DNA from: Macropodus opercularis
Taxonomy: Eukaryota > Chordata > Actinopteri > Anabantiformes > Osphronemidae
DNA: 64,000 nt
Reading direction: 5' to 3'
Assembly (NCBI GenBank): GCA_030770545.1
Contig: CM061093.1
Location: 930,001 to 994,000, forward strand
In this document: positions 24,266 through 37,219 of the stretch, in pieces
Layout of the letters: each line of letters starts with the position of its first letter
Position numbering within the stretch: position 1 is the stretch's first letter
The notes under the pieces: generated by a model
What the model saw: the letters and a program-made list of their open reading frames with translations, nothing else
Told to the model about the DNA's origin: nothing
The model's database searches: none
Position numbers and translations under genes: made by a program

Positions 24266-24585
24266 CCCACCTTGGATGAACATGGAATTAAGTGCAGAGA
24301 CAGGAGCAGGACGAGAAGATGGGGGCAAGGATGTGAAACCGGGCTAACCCTACATCCCATCTAAGATTACTTCATGGCATTGTATAAAGATAACACCAAA
24401 CATTATCTGAATTAAAGAGCTTTGCATTATGAGCAAAGAGACTGGGTTTGAACCCTTGATCTAACACTAATGAGTCCTTTCCCCAAGTGTATAACTATAT
24501 CTAAATGGAAATTTTGATACCAGTACTTTTTGGGGGGTAAAAAAAGACACTTGGACTAAATAAAAATCAGCAACAATGTGGAAGC
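24266..24585 (+). other. ca10: Putative ca10 3' UTR start with polyadenylation signal
   Basis: An AATAAA lies at 24559-24564, about 295 bp after the stop codon; another lies near 25080. Which is used, and whether the UTR is longer, cannot be told from the sequence alone. Confidence 0.45.
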
Positions 24586-25579
24586 ATTTATCTGATAGCC
24601 TCCCAACCAGTAGGACAACACTGGGACATTTAAGCTTTTGTACATAATGATATTGCTATGAACGCAAAAAATCTATGGACTAAGTCACTGCCCCCACCAA
24701 GCTGTCAAGACAAAGTGCTCAACAAGACTCACAGACGTTTCATTAAAGTCACCAACAAGGCATGCGATCAGCAAAATCAACAGAGGAGGGACACAGAACA
24801 TTGTCATTTTCAAAAAAGTGAGCAAATATTTAATTTTGCTTTCTTCGAGCCTCCAAGCAACTTGTTTGTACATATTATAATTATCAATAATGCAGGAAAT
24901 GAATATGTAAAGAAAAGTAATGAACTAACATTTAAAATATAACAGGAGGATTAAAAAAAGAAACATTTTGAAAAGCTTAGCGCACTTTGAATTCTGGAGC
25001 AGTTCTCAGTGTGAGCTTATGCCTTTTTCTGTTTTATTGTTTACAATGGTCATACACTGTGTTTGATTAATGTTCAGCCTAATAAATGTGTCTGGAAAGA
25101 TCACTTTGGAATATGCTTCATGAGGATCGACGTATTGCACCTGTATCTGTATCGTTTTGTGTTGATATGTCAGTATTACCCATCAGACATGCTAACTAAC
25201 ACAAACATCACAGAAAAAGAGGCTTTAGTGAACGCCATGGGTTACTATGACCGTGACATAGTGTATCAAATCAAATCGGTTGTTATCTCGGCACAAACAG
25301 AAGAGAAACCTTCTCTGCAGTGCTGATCAGGGTACATGCTTAGCATTATGTGTCCAGGCGACTGTTGGTTGCCATACAATGTTGAAGAACACACTTAGAA
25401 GAAAGGTTTACAAGCTGGTTATCTTATGTCAGAACAATGTCAGGTGGTGTTGGTGAATCGAGCCATAGATAAAGTACAAATTCGGTCCAGAGAAATCTTG
25501 TTTATGAGCTAAGACAGCATGGAACATTACAGAACTGAACAGAAACCACAATAATTAATAAGTTGCTGTTATTCAGAAA

Positions 25580-25690
25580 AAAACTGCTGATTTATACAGC
25601 ACCAACTCACAACAGTTCACACAAAGTCATGTAAAGGCGCAAGTAGAGGTTTAAGACGTTACAGAACTAAAACCCAACAAGATATTACAA
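25580..25690 (-). repeat. Degenerate L2 3' UTR fragment
   Basis: Blocks 'atttatacagcaccaactcacaaca', 'ggtttaagacgttacagaactaaa' and 'acccaacaa' follow the order of the L2 3' UTR at 14487-14575 with many changes. It is old. Confidence 0.55.
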
Positions 25691-25739
25691 CTATAACTAT
25701 TAACTAGTAACTAACTCATCTGTGCTCTTCTGCCTTATC

Positions 25740-25870
25740 CGTCGTCAAAGTGCGTTAAAACGGTTTCTCATTCACCCATTCAATGACAGACCAGGGGCAA
25801 CTTGGGGTTCAGTGTCTTGCCCAAGGCCCAATTGAACTCACAGATTGGTGAGTGACTGCCGCCCCTACTC
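25740..25870 (+). repeat. Dispersed fish repeat ('ttcagtgtcttgcccaagg' type)
   Basis: It contains 'gggttcagtgtcttgccc' followed by 'aaggcccaattgaact', a block I know from many fish DNA repeats. No element boundaries can be set. Confidence 0.45.
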
Positions 25871-27339
25871 TTCATTATTTAGTTGTTATCATACAGTTAT
25901 TGTTGAAGTACTGAAGTGGTTCAGAGTAGTAGAGAGTTGGGTCTCCTTGGTGGTTTAAGGCATTCTTCATCTGACAAGGTTAGGTTTGTATGTTTGGGCA
26001 AAGGTGTTTATGATGCCAAGAATTCAAAAATGTATTTCACTCTGCCATCTCCTTCCACACACAGGCTTATATTGATTTTGAATGTGCATGGAGAAAAGGT
26101 GCTATTAACACTGGAAACTCTACTAAAAAGTATGCAAACCGATTAAACCTTAAAAACAATTTTAATTTGTAACAAATGCTTAATAAATGTAGAATGTTTG
26201 CACTTGTAGAATACTGTTTAAATAATTTGATATATTCCCTCTGAAGTACACTTTATTGAGTAAGGACTCAGAATTAATATTTCGTACAACTACCGTAACT
26301 CATTTTAAGTGGAATGTGCTGTTCTATGCATTAGAAGTTTTGTTCACACCTCTTCCTGTTCCTCGCACCTGACCTCAGGTTAATCAGTTTCACCTGTGCT
26401 AACGATTCTGCGTCGAGCCATCAGATTGTCTGCTGTCATCTCAACTTTCCAGCCATAGTACATCGTCATTGTTGCTTCATGTGGACGTACGGACCTTACA
26501 AACCTCTCTCCACATGAAAACCATGAGTTTCCTTTTGTGGCTCTGCTAAAGCTCATTCAATTTGTGTGAAACTCCTTGTGTAAAAAAGTTAAAGCTCTTT
26601 ATGTTTTGCTCAAGAGAAAAGAATTCCACAGTGCAGGATTATGACCATGTTGTACTTCAAACATATGCTGAAGGAAATGTTTTTAAGCCACATTCAGGCC
26701 ATGTGCTCTTGTTAATTCATGCCATGCTATGTATCCACATCTAGGATTATCAAGCCATGGGCATCAAATCATGCTCTACTCATCACACTTACATGTAAGT
26801 AGACACTTGTAATAAAATGTTGTACTTGCTTTGTAGATTGTGCACTGATTGTTTGGATTAGTTGTCATGTCACACTCACCGGGAGGATAGAACTGAATGT
26901 TTATATATTTATTAAGTATTATAGGACTGGATGTGTGACGTTTCTGCACAGGATTGGGTTGTGTTTTTACTTACTCTTTATTCCCAAAGCCCTGCAGTCA
27001 GGAAGAGGAAGCCACACCATCTGTGTTGGCCTGGTCCACATCTAGCCAAGTGCACCTGCTGCTCATCCCCTGTGTCCTTGCCTATTCTTTCTACCATGCT
27101 ACCAATCTCATTCCTTCCAGCTAACTACATCACCCAGCAACCTAATAATTAGCCCTTCACTTATGCCATCTAGCCAACCTACATGACTTCATTGTAGTAA
27201 ATATCTTAAACCTGGTGTGTACGGCTGATAACCCTAGAATAGCTGTGTGAATCGCGTGTGGAAGGCATGAAACCTAAACCCCTCACAAGCAAGCGGTGAA
27301 CGCGTAGCTGCCATGTTAACGCCTCTTGAGACGCCTGTT
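25871..27339. other. Intergenic stretch, nothing recognised
   Basis: Only short random-looking frames. No exon or RNA gene is supported. Confidence 0.35.
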
Positions 27340-27765
27340 GCAATGCTGCATTGATCCACCAGGCGGAGCAAAGACTGGTGTCACAGTGGCTGTTATGAGA
27401 GCTCATTCTCAATCAGCTGTTACAAACTGGTGGCATGGTTGTGCTTTAGAACGGGAAGGCAGTGAACCCATCTTGTTTTGTGTTCTGGTGGTTCTGCCTA
27501 AGTTAAATAAACACATAATACACACTTGTTACACACTGATGTGAAGAGATGTTTAATCATCTGCAGTGTATTTGTGTTTGTTTAATTTTGGACTGATTTT
27601 GGACTGATTTTATGCAAACAAGGCAAGATGGAGACACTCAGCCACTAGTGTTGACTTACTCCATTTTGGAGCCACTTGGACAGTGACTGCAGCAGCTTAC
27701 TAAGTGGTCCTGTGGCTAATGATTAGAGCACTGGGCTGAATAGTAGGAGGCCTGTGTTTTAATCA
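27340..27765 (+). repeat. Diverged dispersed repeat R2, copy 1, ending in a tRNA-like head
   Basis: Blocks 'tgcctaagttaaataaacacataa', 'gccacttggacagtgac' and 'taagtggtcctgtggctaatgattagagca' recur in the same order at 37220-37725. The last block, 27702-27765, resembles a tRNA-derived SINE head: an A-box-like 'gtggctaatgattagagca' and a B-box-like 'cctgtgttttaatc'. It directly abuts the R1 copy at 27775. Confidence 0.5.
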
Positions 27766-27774
27766 TGTCATGGC

Positions 27775-28510
27775 CTTTTCTGCTGGCCTAACATAACCAG
27801 AAATCGTAACGTTATGATTCATTAAATTTTTTATGTATATACAATTATTCTCCGTATTCTTTTCTCTGTGTGTCATATTATATATCAGTTCGATACACTG
27901 CTTTCAGCGTTGTAGTTTTTATCCAATCAGAATTCAGCTCGCTTGTGTTGTCAGGCTGTATAAAATCTGCCCTACGCCTCATTGCAGGCTTCTCTGCACT
28001 GTAAGTAAACAGGGTCATATTGTTGACAGATAGTGGTGACAGCCAATCAGATTATGAGTTGGCAATAGCAAGTCCAGCTAGAAGGCGATGAACATGAAAA
28101 CGCGTGATTGGATACTTGCTGAGAGGAGGCAGCGCTATCGCTACATGTTAGCTGATCAAATAGATCTACTAGCTGTTAACACACAATGGCTGAAGGAGGA
28201 GAAGACACAACGGGTTGCAGATCTATTAGCATGGACATTTTCCAGATTTTCTGCCTTTCAAGCTGGATCTTGTGAAAAGAGCTCAGCTAACCGCCTGCTA
28301 GCGAACAGTCCCCGGGTTTGCCACTTTAGCCTCAGCTATGAGAGGTTGCCCTGCTTCACGGCTTTCGAGGGACGCTGCTTGTTTACTTTGACTTAATAGT
28401 TGGTTTGCTGACTGTCTTGTTGGTCTTATATGAAACTATGATTTGTGTAATTCAACGTACAAACTTGTTAAAGTTTTATTTTTGGTGGACATACAGACAC
28501 TGTATGAGAT
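27775..28510 (+). repeat. Dispersed element family R1, copy in + orientation
   Basis: This copy aligns in reverse complement with 34430-35260 over most of its length and with parts of 525-965. It contains 'gttgtagtttttatccaatcagaattcag', 'aagtaaacagggtcatatt' and 'gtggtgacagccaatcagatta', so two CCAAT-type boxes lie upstream of a 102-residue frame (28088-28396, MNMKTRDWILAERRQRY...). The equivalent frame is broken in the 34.6-kb copy. I do not recognise the peptide. A promoter plus 5' exon fragment of an autonomous transposon is one possible explanation. Confidence 0.6.
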
Positions 28511-28689
28511 ACGACCATTATACAATGTAAGTGTAAAGTATAAGGTGCAAAAACAAGGTTGCAATAGTATTTAAAATTATAATTTGGAATGTAAAAAATA
28601 TACAAATAGACAAGAAGGGTGAAAAAAACAGATTAAGATAAATAAGAAATAAACATATATCAATCACACTAATTTAGCTAATTCCTCAA

Positions 28690-28750
28690 AGAGTCAGACG
28701 AGAGGCGGGGATCACTTTGGACAGGTCACAGGGCCACATATAGACATATA
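28690..28750 (-). repeat. SINE tail fragment
   Basis: The block 'agtcagacgagaggcgggg' followed by 'ggacaggtcacagggcc' is the reverse complement of the conserved SINE tail, similar to 23272-23330. Confidence 0.5.
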
Positions 28751-28919
28751 CACAGATGAAGCTTAACAATATGACCACTGAAATAGACTGATTATGACAC
28801 CATGACACCTGTTTGTGGGACATATCAGGCAAGCGAGCTCTTTGTTTTACTTTGAAATGATTCTGTTAGAAGCAGAGTAAATGTGCAAATGGAAGCACTT
28901 AAATAAGCATGTGAGCATC

Positions 28920-29470
28920 AGAACTGGACCACTGAGCAATGAAAGAAGTGTCCTGGTTCAGAGAATCACGTTTTCTGTCACATGATGAACAATGGGAGAG
29001 GAAGAAGGCACGGAGCACTAGCAGCGTGATGCTCTGGGAAATGTTCTGCAGTGATGTTGTGAACCATGTACGTCCTTTCAGAAACATTTTATTTCTGGGT
29101 ACTTCTCGAATCCATCTTGCCACAAAACATACAGTACTGTCCAAAAGTTTTAGGCAGGTGTGAAAAAATCCTCTAAACAAAGAATGCTTTCACCATTTAC
29201 AGTACCATTACTGAACCATTTAGAGAACTTCACAGTTCTCTAAATGGTTCAGTAATGGTTGGATGAGCACAGCAAGTTTGAGACTTGGTCTCCAAAATTG
29301 CCAGATCTCAATCCAATCAAGCAAACCCCCAGCTGACAGGACTTAAAGGATCTGCTGCTACACCTTCAGAGGCCCATGGCTTTATGATTCAAGGCTGTTT
29401 TGGCTGCAAAAGAGGTATAATGTTGTTTCATTGAGCAAAGACTTTTTTAGAAATAGCTGCAAGCCTGCAA
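28920..29470 (+). pseudogene. Tc1-like transposase relic
   Basis: Blocks in order: 'ctggaccactgagcaatg' and 'agagaatcacgttttct', 'gcagcgtgatgctctggg', 'cgtacgtcctttcag'-like sequence at 29066-29080, then 'cttggtctccaaaattgccagatctcaatcc' and 'aggacttaaaggatctgctgct'. This is the order in the catalytic half of fish Tc1-like transposases. The gene is interrupted by a 29131-29270 insertion-like segment and by frame changes, so it is dead. Confidence 0.65.
29131..29260. mobile_element. Tc1-type terminal repeat fragment with perfect hairpin
   Basis: It begins 'acagtactgtccaaaagtt', the usual start of a class of Tc1 terminal repeats. It then carries a perfect 26-bp inverted repeat, 29204-29229 against 29234-29259, with a 4-nt loop. 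It interrupts the transposase relic around it, suggesting nested insertion of a small foldback element. Confidence 0.6.
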
Positions 29471-32400
29471 AAAATGTTCAAAGGTTAGGGTTATAATATA
29501 ATGCTATATTGTTTATGGTTTTTTTCGTTAGTTTTTATGGTTTTATAAAGGTTTCTGAGATCAAGGTAGAGGAAATCAAATTCAGTTCAAACATTAAGGA
29601 TTTTTTGTCAAATATGAAGACATTTGAAAACAATGATTGTAGAATGTTGGGTTAAACCTAAAGTGATGAACACAAAACACATTCAGATCTTAACAGATTT
29701 TGTGTCTAACTTGGCCTTGTGTTAAGTGAAGCACCCAGCCCTGTGTCGTCTGTTTCTGCCAACAAGGCATGGCTGCATCGATCCACCCTCTTCCAGCCCT
29801 CCTTCATTATCCCTGAATCAATTCAGGATGCCTCTTCTTGTAGCCTGATGTGGAGAGAAATACTATCTGGAAGCGTGTGGGAGTGTGGGTGCTATCTGAT
29901 CTGTGATCTGTAATGAAAACATAACAAAGGGCGGAGGCATAGGAGAGAGTTCTTCAGTGTCCAAGGTTATGGAGGCTGTTATTCTACCTGATCCAAAAAC
30001 CAGAGGATGGATAATAAATACATGATTCAATACCTCTTTTCCAACCACCTACTCCTGCCCACCTTCCTTGCACACATCTCAACAAATAATCAGTTCCACT
30101 CTTGTGACTTCACGGTAGCTTGTGAACTCTGGCACTATCTGGCCCAAGCAAAAAGAAACTGTCACAGAATGTGTATAAATTGCTGCTGTCAGATGTGTGT
30201 GAAGAAGGGGGGGGGTGAACATTTAATAATATAACATTAATAAGAGCATAATAAAATCATGGCACTCAGGGAGCAAGAGTGGAACGGAACAGCTGCTGTG
30301 GCAAATCGAAAATGTGATCATCTTTGTATGCATGTTGACTCTTGAGAGATACGCATCCAGATGTGCTTGCAGCAGAGGGGCTTTCAATCAACAGTGCACC
30401 AGTGGAGTCAAATCATTCTCCTCAGCACACAGGATCAGCAGCTGTAACACAGGAGTTCGTGCTCTTGAAAATGAGAGGATTTAGTAATAATTACACTAAA
30501 TGTTTTAAACGTAAAACTGAGCCTCAACCAAATTGTTCAAACTGTCAAACACATGCTGTCACCGGTTGCTACATGTACTAGGGCAAACTGAACAGCGACT
30601 GGATTACACTTAAAAGTACTATTAGTTTTGATAAGGTGTCATGCGCATGTCCAGGAATCTTTCTGCAATTTCTATGACAACCAATGTAATAATTTGCACC
30701 CATATAGAGCATAAACCATAATTGTGTGCAGAGAGCAAATTAATTACACACATAAATTACACACAGTCCTTTTGCCAAAGGTTGTTAATGAATTACCTAC
30801 TACTCTAATGGAATTTCAGTTGCTCTGTGATGAATGCAAGTGTTTAACCACTGTACTGATACACAGATAGGATGCAATGTTCTATAAGAGTTCCAAGCCC
30901 ACAGGTTTGAACTAAGAACTATGTCATTGTTAGTATTAACTATTTTCATGCACGTATTAATCAAACGATGAAAAACAACAGTCCCACACTCTCCTTGACC
31001 TACCGGACCTGTAAATCTGAGATGGACCGGGACTGATGCTGTGTCCTACTGCATGTGCTAGTAGGCCAGTGTGAAATAACCACAGTAGAAGTAGGAGGCA
31101 GCTGTAGTTACACACAGAGTGATAAATGTCCCTACCCCTCTGTTTTTGTCTGCATATTTTAATGTCATAGCAGCATCAGAACTGATTGTTTTGGCATAAA
31201 ACCGAAACCGTACAAACGCCTATATTGCATATCTAGAAGCAGTGAGTGCAGAAGAGGTGATTGATTGCCACGACTGAACCATTATACAATGTGGAGATGA
31301 CTCACAGCCAAGGTAATGGAGGTGCATATTGGCATTTTAGAGAGATGCACTGTATGCTACCATCAAGATCTTTTCCTGGAAAGTCAGTGAATTTTGTAGG
31401 TCTTAGCCAAGCCCCCCAACCTGCTTTTACACATATGCTGTTAAATTTGAAGCAGTTTTATTTTTATTGTTCCAACTCCTTTCATTTTGGACGATTCAAT
31501 TTTTTTATGTGCGCGATTAAATTCATGTTCAAATTTAAAGCAGTTCTAAATTTAATATTTCACACAGCATTTTATTTTTGTAATGATCAAACGAAAAATA
31601 GAATATGTACCACCATAGATCCTCCACCTTCAAAGAAATTTTTTTTTACAATATAGAAAATCTTCATAGTAGCATAATATATTGTTGTTTTCTATAACAG
31701 TTCTCTCCCCAAACCCTCTGTTATCTGACCATTTCGCACTAACTGTTGAATAGATTATAAAAGACCAGACCAAAATCTGTTTTAAAGAAAATTCAGCAGA
31801 TGTTTAATTGATGATGCTGTTATTGGAGTTAAGGAGATGATTCTATCATCTTTGTCCCATTCCTTCGTCCTAAGAATTTAATTATTTTTATCTCACTTCC
31901 ATTTAATTATTTGGAGTTTTCATTTCTTTTTTGTTTAATCCTGCTAAAGTGCGCTTTAAGCATAATGTGCTGTGCCATGTTTATATTTGCTCATGTGTTT
32001 CATGTTTATTTTAAGAAGTTGTTGTCTAGTACCGTTCATTCTTTTCATAAAGATTCCTTGAATTCCTGTATAAAAACACAGAACCCCCATTATTGTGTAT
32101 TGGAGACCTCACCAGATTGGCCAGAACTACTGGAAAGGCAGCCTCTTTGCTAGATGGGGTCAAGAGTTCAGTGTCAATGCTTAAAAGCTCGATGGATAGA
32201 AGGTGATGGATGCAGAAATGGGGGCCTCTAAGCTGTGAGAAAAATCCTGGTGTATTTTATATTTTTAAACATTACTGACTACTGATTGGTTTACTGTCTT
32301 AGGAGTTTGGTTGAGTGATGTTGGGATGAATACATTTATAAGCAGCGACCTAAAGATTGTTGGTGGCCACTTCATGAAGGCTGTCAAGTGATTTAGTGGA

Positions 32401-32844
32401 TTTTCAAGGACTGTCTGAGATGATCAGGCAACAGCGAATGTTAAAGTGAGAGACGTTTAAGGTTTTCTTTGTCGCAATTTACATGATGGATTTTCCATGG
32501 ACAGCTACATTGAAGGGGCAAGCACAGCAAACCAGAGAATAGAGAGTTGGTGGGGATAAGAAGAGAGAAGAGAAGAAGGGGAGAAGAATCAAAGAATCAA
32601 GAATCAAAACATCTTTATGTCTGTTGAGCTGAAGAGAATAGAAATATGCAATAAGTAAATACACACAAACATGCAATGAAATACAGAACCACAAACTGGT
32701 TAGCACACAGCACCTGCCCTGTCACAAACACGTGGCCAGTTCTGTTGAATAGAACAGGATGGGAAACATTCCGAAAAGCTCTTAAGGCCTGAGGTTGCTT
32801 TCTGAATTAGGACCACCAACTTTGATTGGTGGTGGTTTGCACTG
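29471..32844. other. Intergenic stretch with few recognisable features
   Basis: I see no gene. A G-run lies near 30207-30215. The segment about 31690-31865 has weak resemblance to the region after the endonuclease in L2 LINEs but is too degraded to call. Confidence 0.35.
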
Positions 32845-33095
32845 TCGACTCACAGCGAGAGTTTGATTCCCGGAGGCAACCGGTGGGTCTTTCTGTGTGG
32901 AGTTTGCATGTTCTCTCCAGGGTCTCCGGCAGTTAGGCTAATTGGAAAACCCTAAATTGCCTGTAAATTGTGCGTCTATACCCCTACCCTGCGAAGGACT
33001 GGCGACATGTCCAGGGTGTACCCTGCGTCTCGCCCATAGGGAGCTGGGATAGGCTCCAGCGACTAGAATATGCATGAATGAATGAATGAATATAT
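32845..33095 (+). repeat. tRNA-derived SINE, most complete copy, with (ATGA)n tail
   Basis: It starts with a degenerate A box (near 'gtggtttgcactgtcgac') and a B box ('gagtttgattcccgg'). It continues with 'tttctgtgtggagtttgcatg', 'ctaaattgcctgtaaattg', the conserved 'ctggcgacatgtccagggtg' and 'agctgggataggctccagc', and ends with ATGAATGA repeats to about 33090. It is about 250 bp. RNA polymerase III boxes are visible but degraded. It is the reference for the partial copies at 1015, 7008, 10960 and 23262. Confidence 0.75.
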
Positions 33096-34429
33096 GTGTT
33101 GTGAAGCAGTGAATGCCTACCAGTCTGTGCAAAGTGGTGGCTGTTTCGTATTGGTTACGTTTCTTATAAACACATACAGGATTACTAACAAAACACAGGT
33201 CCTCATAAATTTTACTACAAAAGCACTAACAAAACGTATTTGAGGCAGCGTGTTGGAGAACCTGCTGTCGTGAAAGTCCCACTCAGCAGTTCAATGATCA
33301 AAAACACCTTTAAAACAGGTGCAAAATGGGCACAAGAGTCATTAGTCCCATTAAGCCTTATTTGTTTTAAAAATGTTGTGTATTTTATTACACCAGCCTT
33401 ACAGCAACGGTCTTTGGGGTGACAGTTACTGAGCATATCAAATCTAGGTCAGTTTTTGCTGCTTCTCTGATTGCTTTGCTAGAGACCAACATCACATAAA
33501 CCCATAATGAAAACACTGGATCATGTCACCAGACGTGTAAAGTAAACACAACCCAAACTACTGGCACATTTAAGGTTTTGTCCATCCGTCAAAACGTCAT
33601 AAAACACACCTAACAGATTGTTGAACTATATTGTGTCACTGAGTGCACTGCGATAAGCTACGGAGACTCTCTCCTGTATCCTGCACATATACACACAGAC
33701 AAAACAGTAGTTAGATCTCTAGAACAACCCTGTTCTATTACTACGTGCCATAAATTTCCTTCAGTGTGTGCAGCTGCTCTTACAGCTCAGTGAGTATTGC
33801 TGGCCTGTTACTAGCAGGAGTACAAGGGCTGCAGTGGGACAATGAAACATGAAGGACTGCTGAAAATATTAGGATCTTTCCCTCTCTGTATGTCTCTGCT
33901 GCTGGCTTTAACCTGCTTTATTGGCCAACAGATGGACATCCCTGTCTTTGCTGTTTAAATGGCTGTAACCTGCAGCCACAAAGAAAATGCATGTCTCCAG
34001 TGTGCTGTTTTGTTTTAATATCTGCTGAGAGCAGACATCTTCACTGAGCCAGTAGATATACTGTAAGTCTAGAATGAGCTGCTATATTTAATTGATGTTG
34101 GGTTTTACTTTATGAACAGTTGTCTGAAAGTTGAGTCGTGGCAACTTTCACCGTCTATCCACCACAAAAAAGCCCTGATTTCTGTGGTGAAATGTTTCTA
34201 CAAAGAAGAACTAGTCCAGTAGTACTGAACATCTTCTATTCTTCTATTTTATAGGAACGTTTTCACCACCTATCCACCTATCGGATCGGTGGTGAAACCC
34301 TTGGTAGGGTGCTAGAGGCTTCATGGGTGTTTGCCCAAGATGTTCTAAGAACAACAACTCGCAACATTCTGTGGACAATGGGGGGTGTGGGCCTTTGTAT
34401 CTAGGCCTTCAGTGATGTCCTACTTAGTT
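33096..34429. other. Intergenic stretch, nothing recognised
   Basis: Only short frames; no repeat identified. Confidence 0.35.
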
Positions 34430-35260
34430 GGACTTGATTAAATACCCTCATGGTACAACCGTTAAGGACACCACAGCTCCAGAAATCATATACAGAAGCA
34501 CACTTACGTACTACGGGGCAATTTAGCAATTCACATAAAAAAATATATTTGTCTACAGTTTAATACGTCCACTAAAAAAATAATGCTTTTTCGAGTTTGT
34601 ACGTTGAAATAGTTCAAAATAGTCATAGTTTCATATAAGACACTAACAAGACGATCAGCAAACCAACTACTGATTCAAAGTAAAGTAGCAGCATCCCTCG
34701 AAAACCATGAAGCAGGGGAACCTCTCATAGCTGAGACTGAAAGTGGCAAAGGATGGTTAGCTAGCAGGGTGTTAGCTGAGCTCTTCTCACAAGATCCAGC
34801 TTCTCTAGAGAGGTCCGTCTGGAAAATGAGTTTGAAAATAGATCTGCAACGCGTTATGTATTTTCCTCCTTCAGCCATTGTGCGTTAAAAGCTAGTAGAT
34901 CTATATGATCAGCTAACGTGTAGCTGTTGCCTCTCAGCAAGTATCCAATCACTGAACCCGTTTTTATATTCAACGTGAGGCCTTCTAGCTGGACTTACTA
35001 TCGCCAACTCGTAATCTGATTGGCTGTCACCACTATCTGTAAATAATATGACCCTGTTTACTTACAGAATAGAGAAGCCACAGTGTTCATTCTGAATTCT
35101 GATTGGATAAAAACTACAACGCTGGAAGCATCTTATCAAACGGATGTGTAATATGACACAAAGAGAACAGAATACGGAGAATAATTGTATATACATGTTA
35201 ACAAAAAATCATTATGATGATCATTTCTATTACGCCAGCAGAGAAGACCTTTAGGCCCTG
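34430..35260 (-). repeat. Dispersed element family R1, longest copy, minus orientation
   Basis: It aligns in reverse complement with 27775-28510 and in the same orientation with 525-965, adding about 180 bp at its 34430 side shared with 525-700. The CCAAT-type boxes and the 'aagtaaacagggtcatatt' block are conserved. It diverges from the + copy by scattered substitutions and small gaps, so the two copies transposed or duplicated some time ago. Confidence 0.6.
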
Positions 35261-37219
35261 GCGGCCTGCCACTGTTAAGAGCTGTCTCTGTAGGACCAGA
35301 GCAGGAGCCTGGTCTGCATTGTCAGCACTGTTCCCAGTGCTTTTTTGACTCCAGCAGGACTCCCCTTTGTCAGCTGAGGCAAATGCTGAAGATCTCCATT
35401 TACCAAATACAAGTCAGTCTATGTTCCTAATCATAACCATGACCAAAAGGACAAGATCACAGACAATAATGGCTGAAAAAACGTTTCCTCATTAGGGTGG
35501 CAGGGCGTACTGAAATATTGATGGATGGATAGACAGTGAGAACTCTCACTCAGTTTCTGGAACCATTTCAATGTCAAACAGTGAAACATGTTGCTGAACT
35601 AGAAGATGTGTTACATAAAGTATAATTATTTCCATTTCACACAAAGAAAATGCATGACTGTTATAACTAAAAGGTGCAGTTTGAGGTTTAAGGATTGAAT
35701 TAGGCCAGCAGCATGTTTCACCATTTGTTATTATAAAACTGTAGCGTATTAAAAAAGCAAAATCTTTTTTTGCAGATTTGTGTTGGATTCTAAAAACCAA
35801 TATTATATTACATGCAAAGCTTAGTTAGTTTATCTTAAATTAGTCAGTCACTTCCTGTTTTGTTTCCCTTCAGCGTTACTTGTTTGAAAATCTGGGTTGT
35901 CTTATGGTGCTAATAATAGCACCAGTTGTGTTGCAAAAGGTGCTGGCGTGATTTAATTTTTTATTAAAATCTCCAATCAACCCACAGAATGAATGGATGT
36001 CCTTGGGCTGTGGGAGGACTCCAGAGCTCCTCTGAATATCCCACTAACCTGATGAACCTGAGTTAGTCCTTCCTGAGAGACTGTCAGCGGCTTCACTTAA
36101 ACCTCTGTCAAGTTGTCGTACTGTGCTGATGACTCTGTGGCCACTGAGGTCTGTATTTGTGTGTGTGTGTGTTTAGCGATTCCTAATTTCTGCTTCAGAT
36201 CCCCAGCCAAGCCTGTCATTGTAAACACACCTTTAGACTCCAGGCTCTGTGTGGTCTGCAAAGCTGCCATTCAGCCAAACCACCTGGTTCAAGTCAGTTA
36301 GTGAACTAAAGTTATGACTCTTTCAAACCTCTCTGTGGTTGTGGTTCTTGGATACCATTGCTTTGGGCTCACGATTTCTGCGTTTGTTAGCATCAACCAA
36401 AAATAAGTCTAACAGAGAAAGACGTCATTATGAAATGTTAACGAGCCTCCAAAAGTATCAATTACATCAACACCTCGTTCAGCTTGCATTCTTACTTTAC
36501 CTACTGTAGCAGATGGTGGATGCAACAACATGACATATAAACAGGCTTGTAAAAGTTGACATGCTGTTGACAGGAAAAGAACAGCACAGGGTTATCTCCT
36601 CTGACTTTCTGGACGTGGGCATGTTTTCTTTATGATGGACGTGTCCTCAGTGATTCTGGTGAAAACGGAGCATTTCACACTAGCGTGTCAACCAGTTCCT
36701 GGAAGCTGAATTCACTTCAAGACTACGGTTTGCATATACGTAGCTATACGGCTAATGTGTTAAACATTACCTTAGGCTGGTCACACAGTGGAACAGTCGG
36801 GACACCATGTGAAACTCTCATTGCTATTTTTTCAGCATTCTGTCAGGAGCATAATCTGGGAAACCACAGCTAGTGTGTGTTGGTCTTGTGGTGATTAGCA
36901 CCAAACTACACAGCAACAGGAAGCTGGGGAGTTTGGAAAGGAATGAAAGTGATGCTAGAGTGATCGCCCTGACTGGAACTTAAACTCAGCTATGCATTAA
37001 TGCAGTTGTGTTATTATTGCGGCACATTGCTGCAGCAGTGGTCTAATGTTAATACAAAAGGGATTAGCAGCTGTGTACAGTGTCAGCAGGCTGCAGCTTG
37101 ACAGACATTAATAACACATCCTGCTCAACCACTGCTACATATAAGTACAGTCTTGTGTTATAAAGATGGAGAAGCCTAGAATTCCTGCATGAATCATGGC
37201 TGATCTCTGCAAACACTGG
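35261..37219. other. Intergenic stretch, mostly unremarkable
   Basis: A SINE trace in minus orientation ('gtccttgggctgtgggagg') lies near 35998-36020, and a GGATGGATAG remnant near 35520. No gene is supported. Confidence 0.35.

Noticed and set aside
27702..27765. Possible tRNA gene
   Set aside because: Only degraded A- and B-box-like motifs in a dispersed repeat; no cloverleaf could be drawn, so SINE head is more likely.
31690..31865. Possible L2 post-endonuclease fragment
   Set aside because: Resemblance is weak and no catalytic motif is readable; a short block shared with 55870-55912 was not enough for a call.
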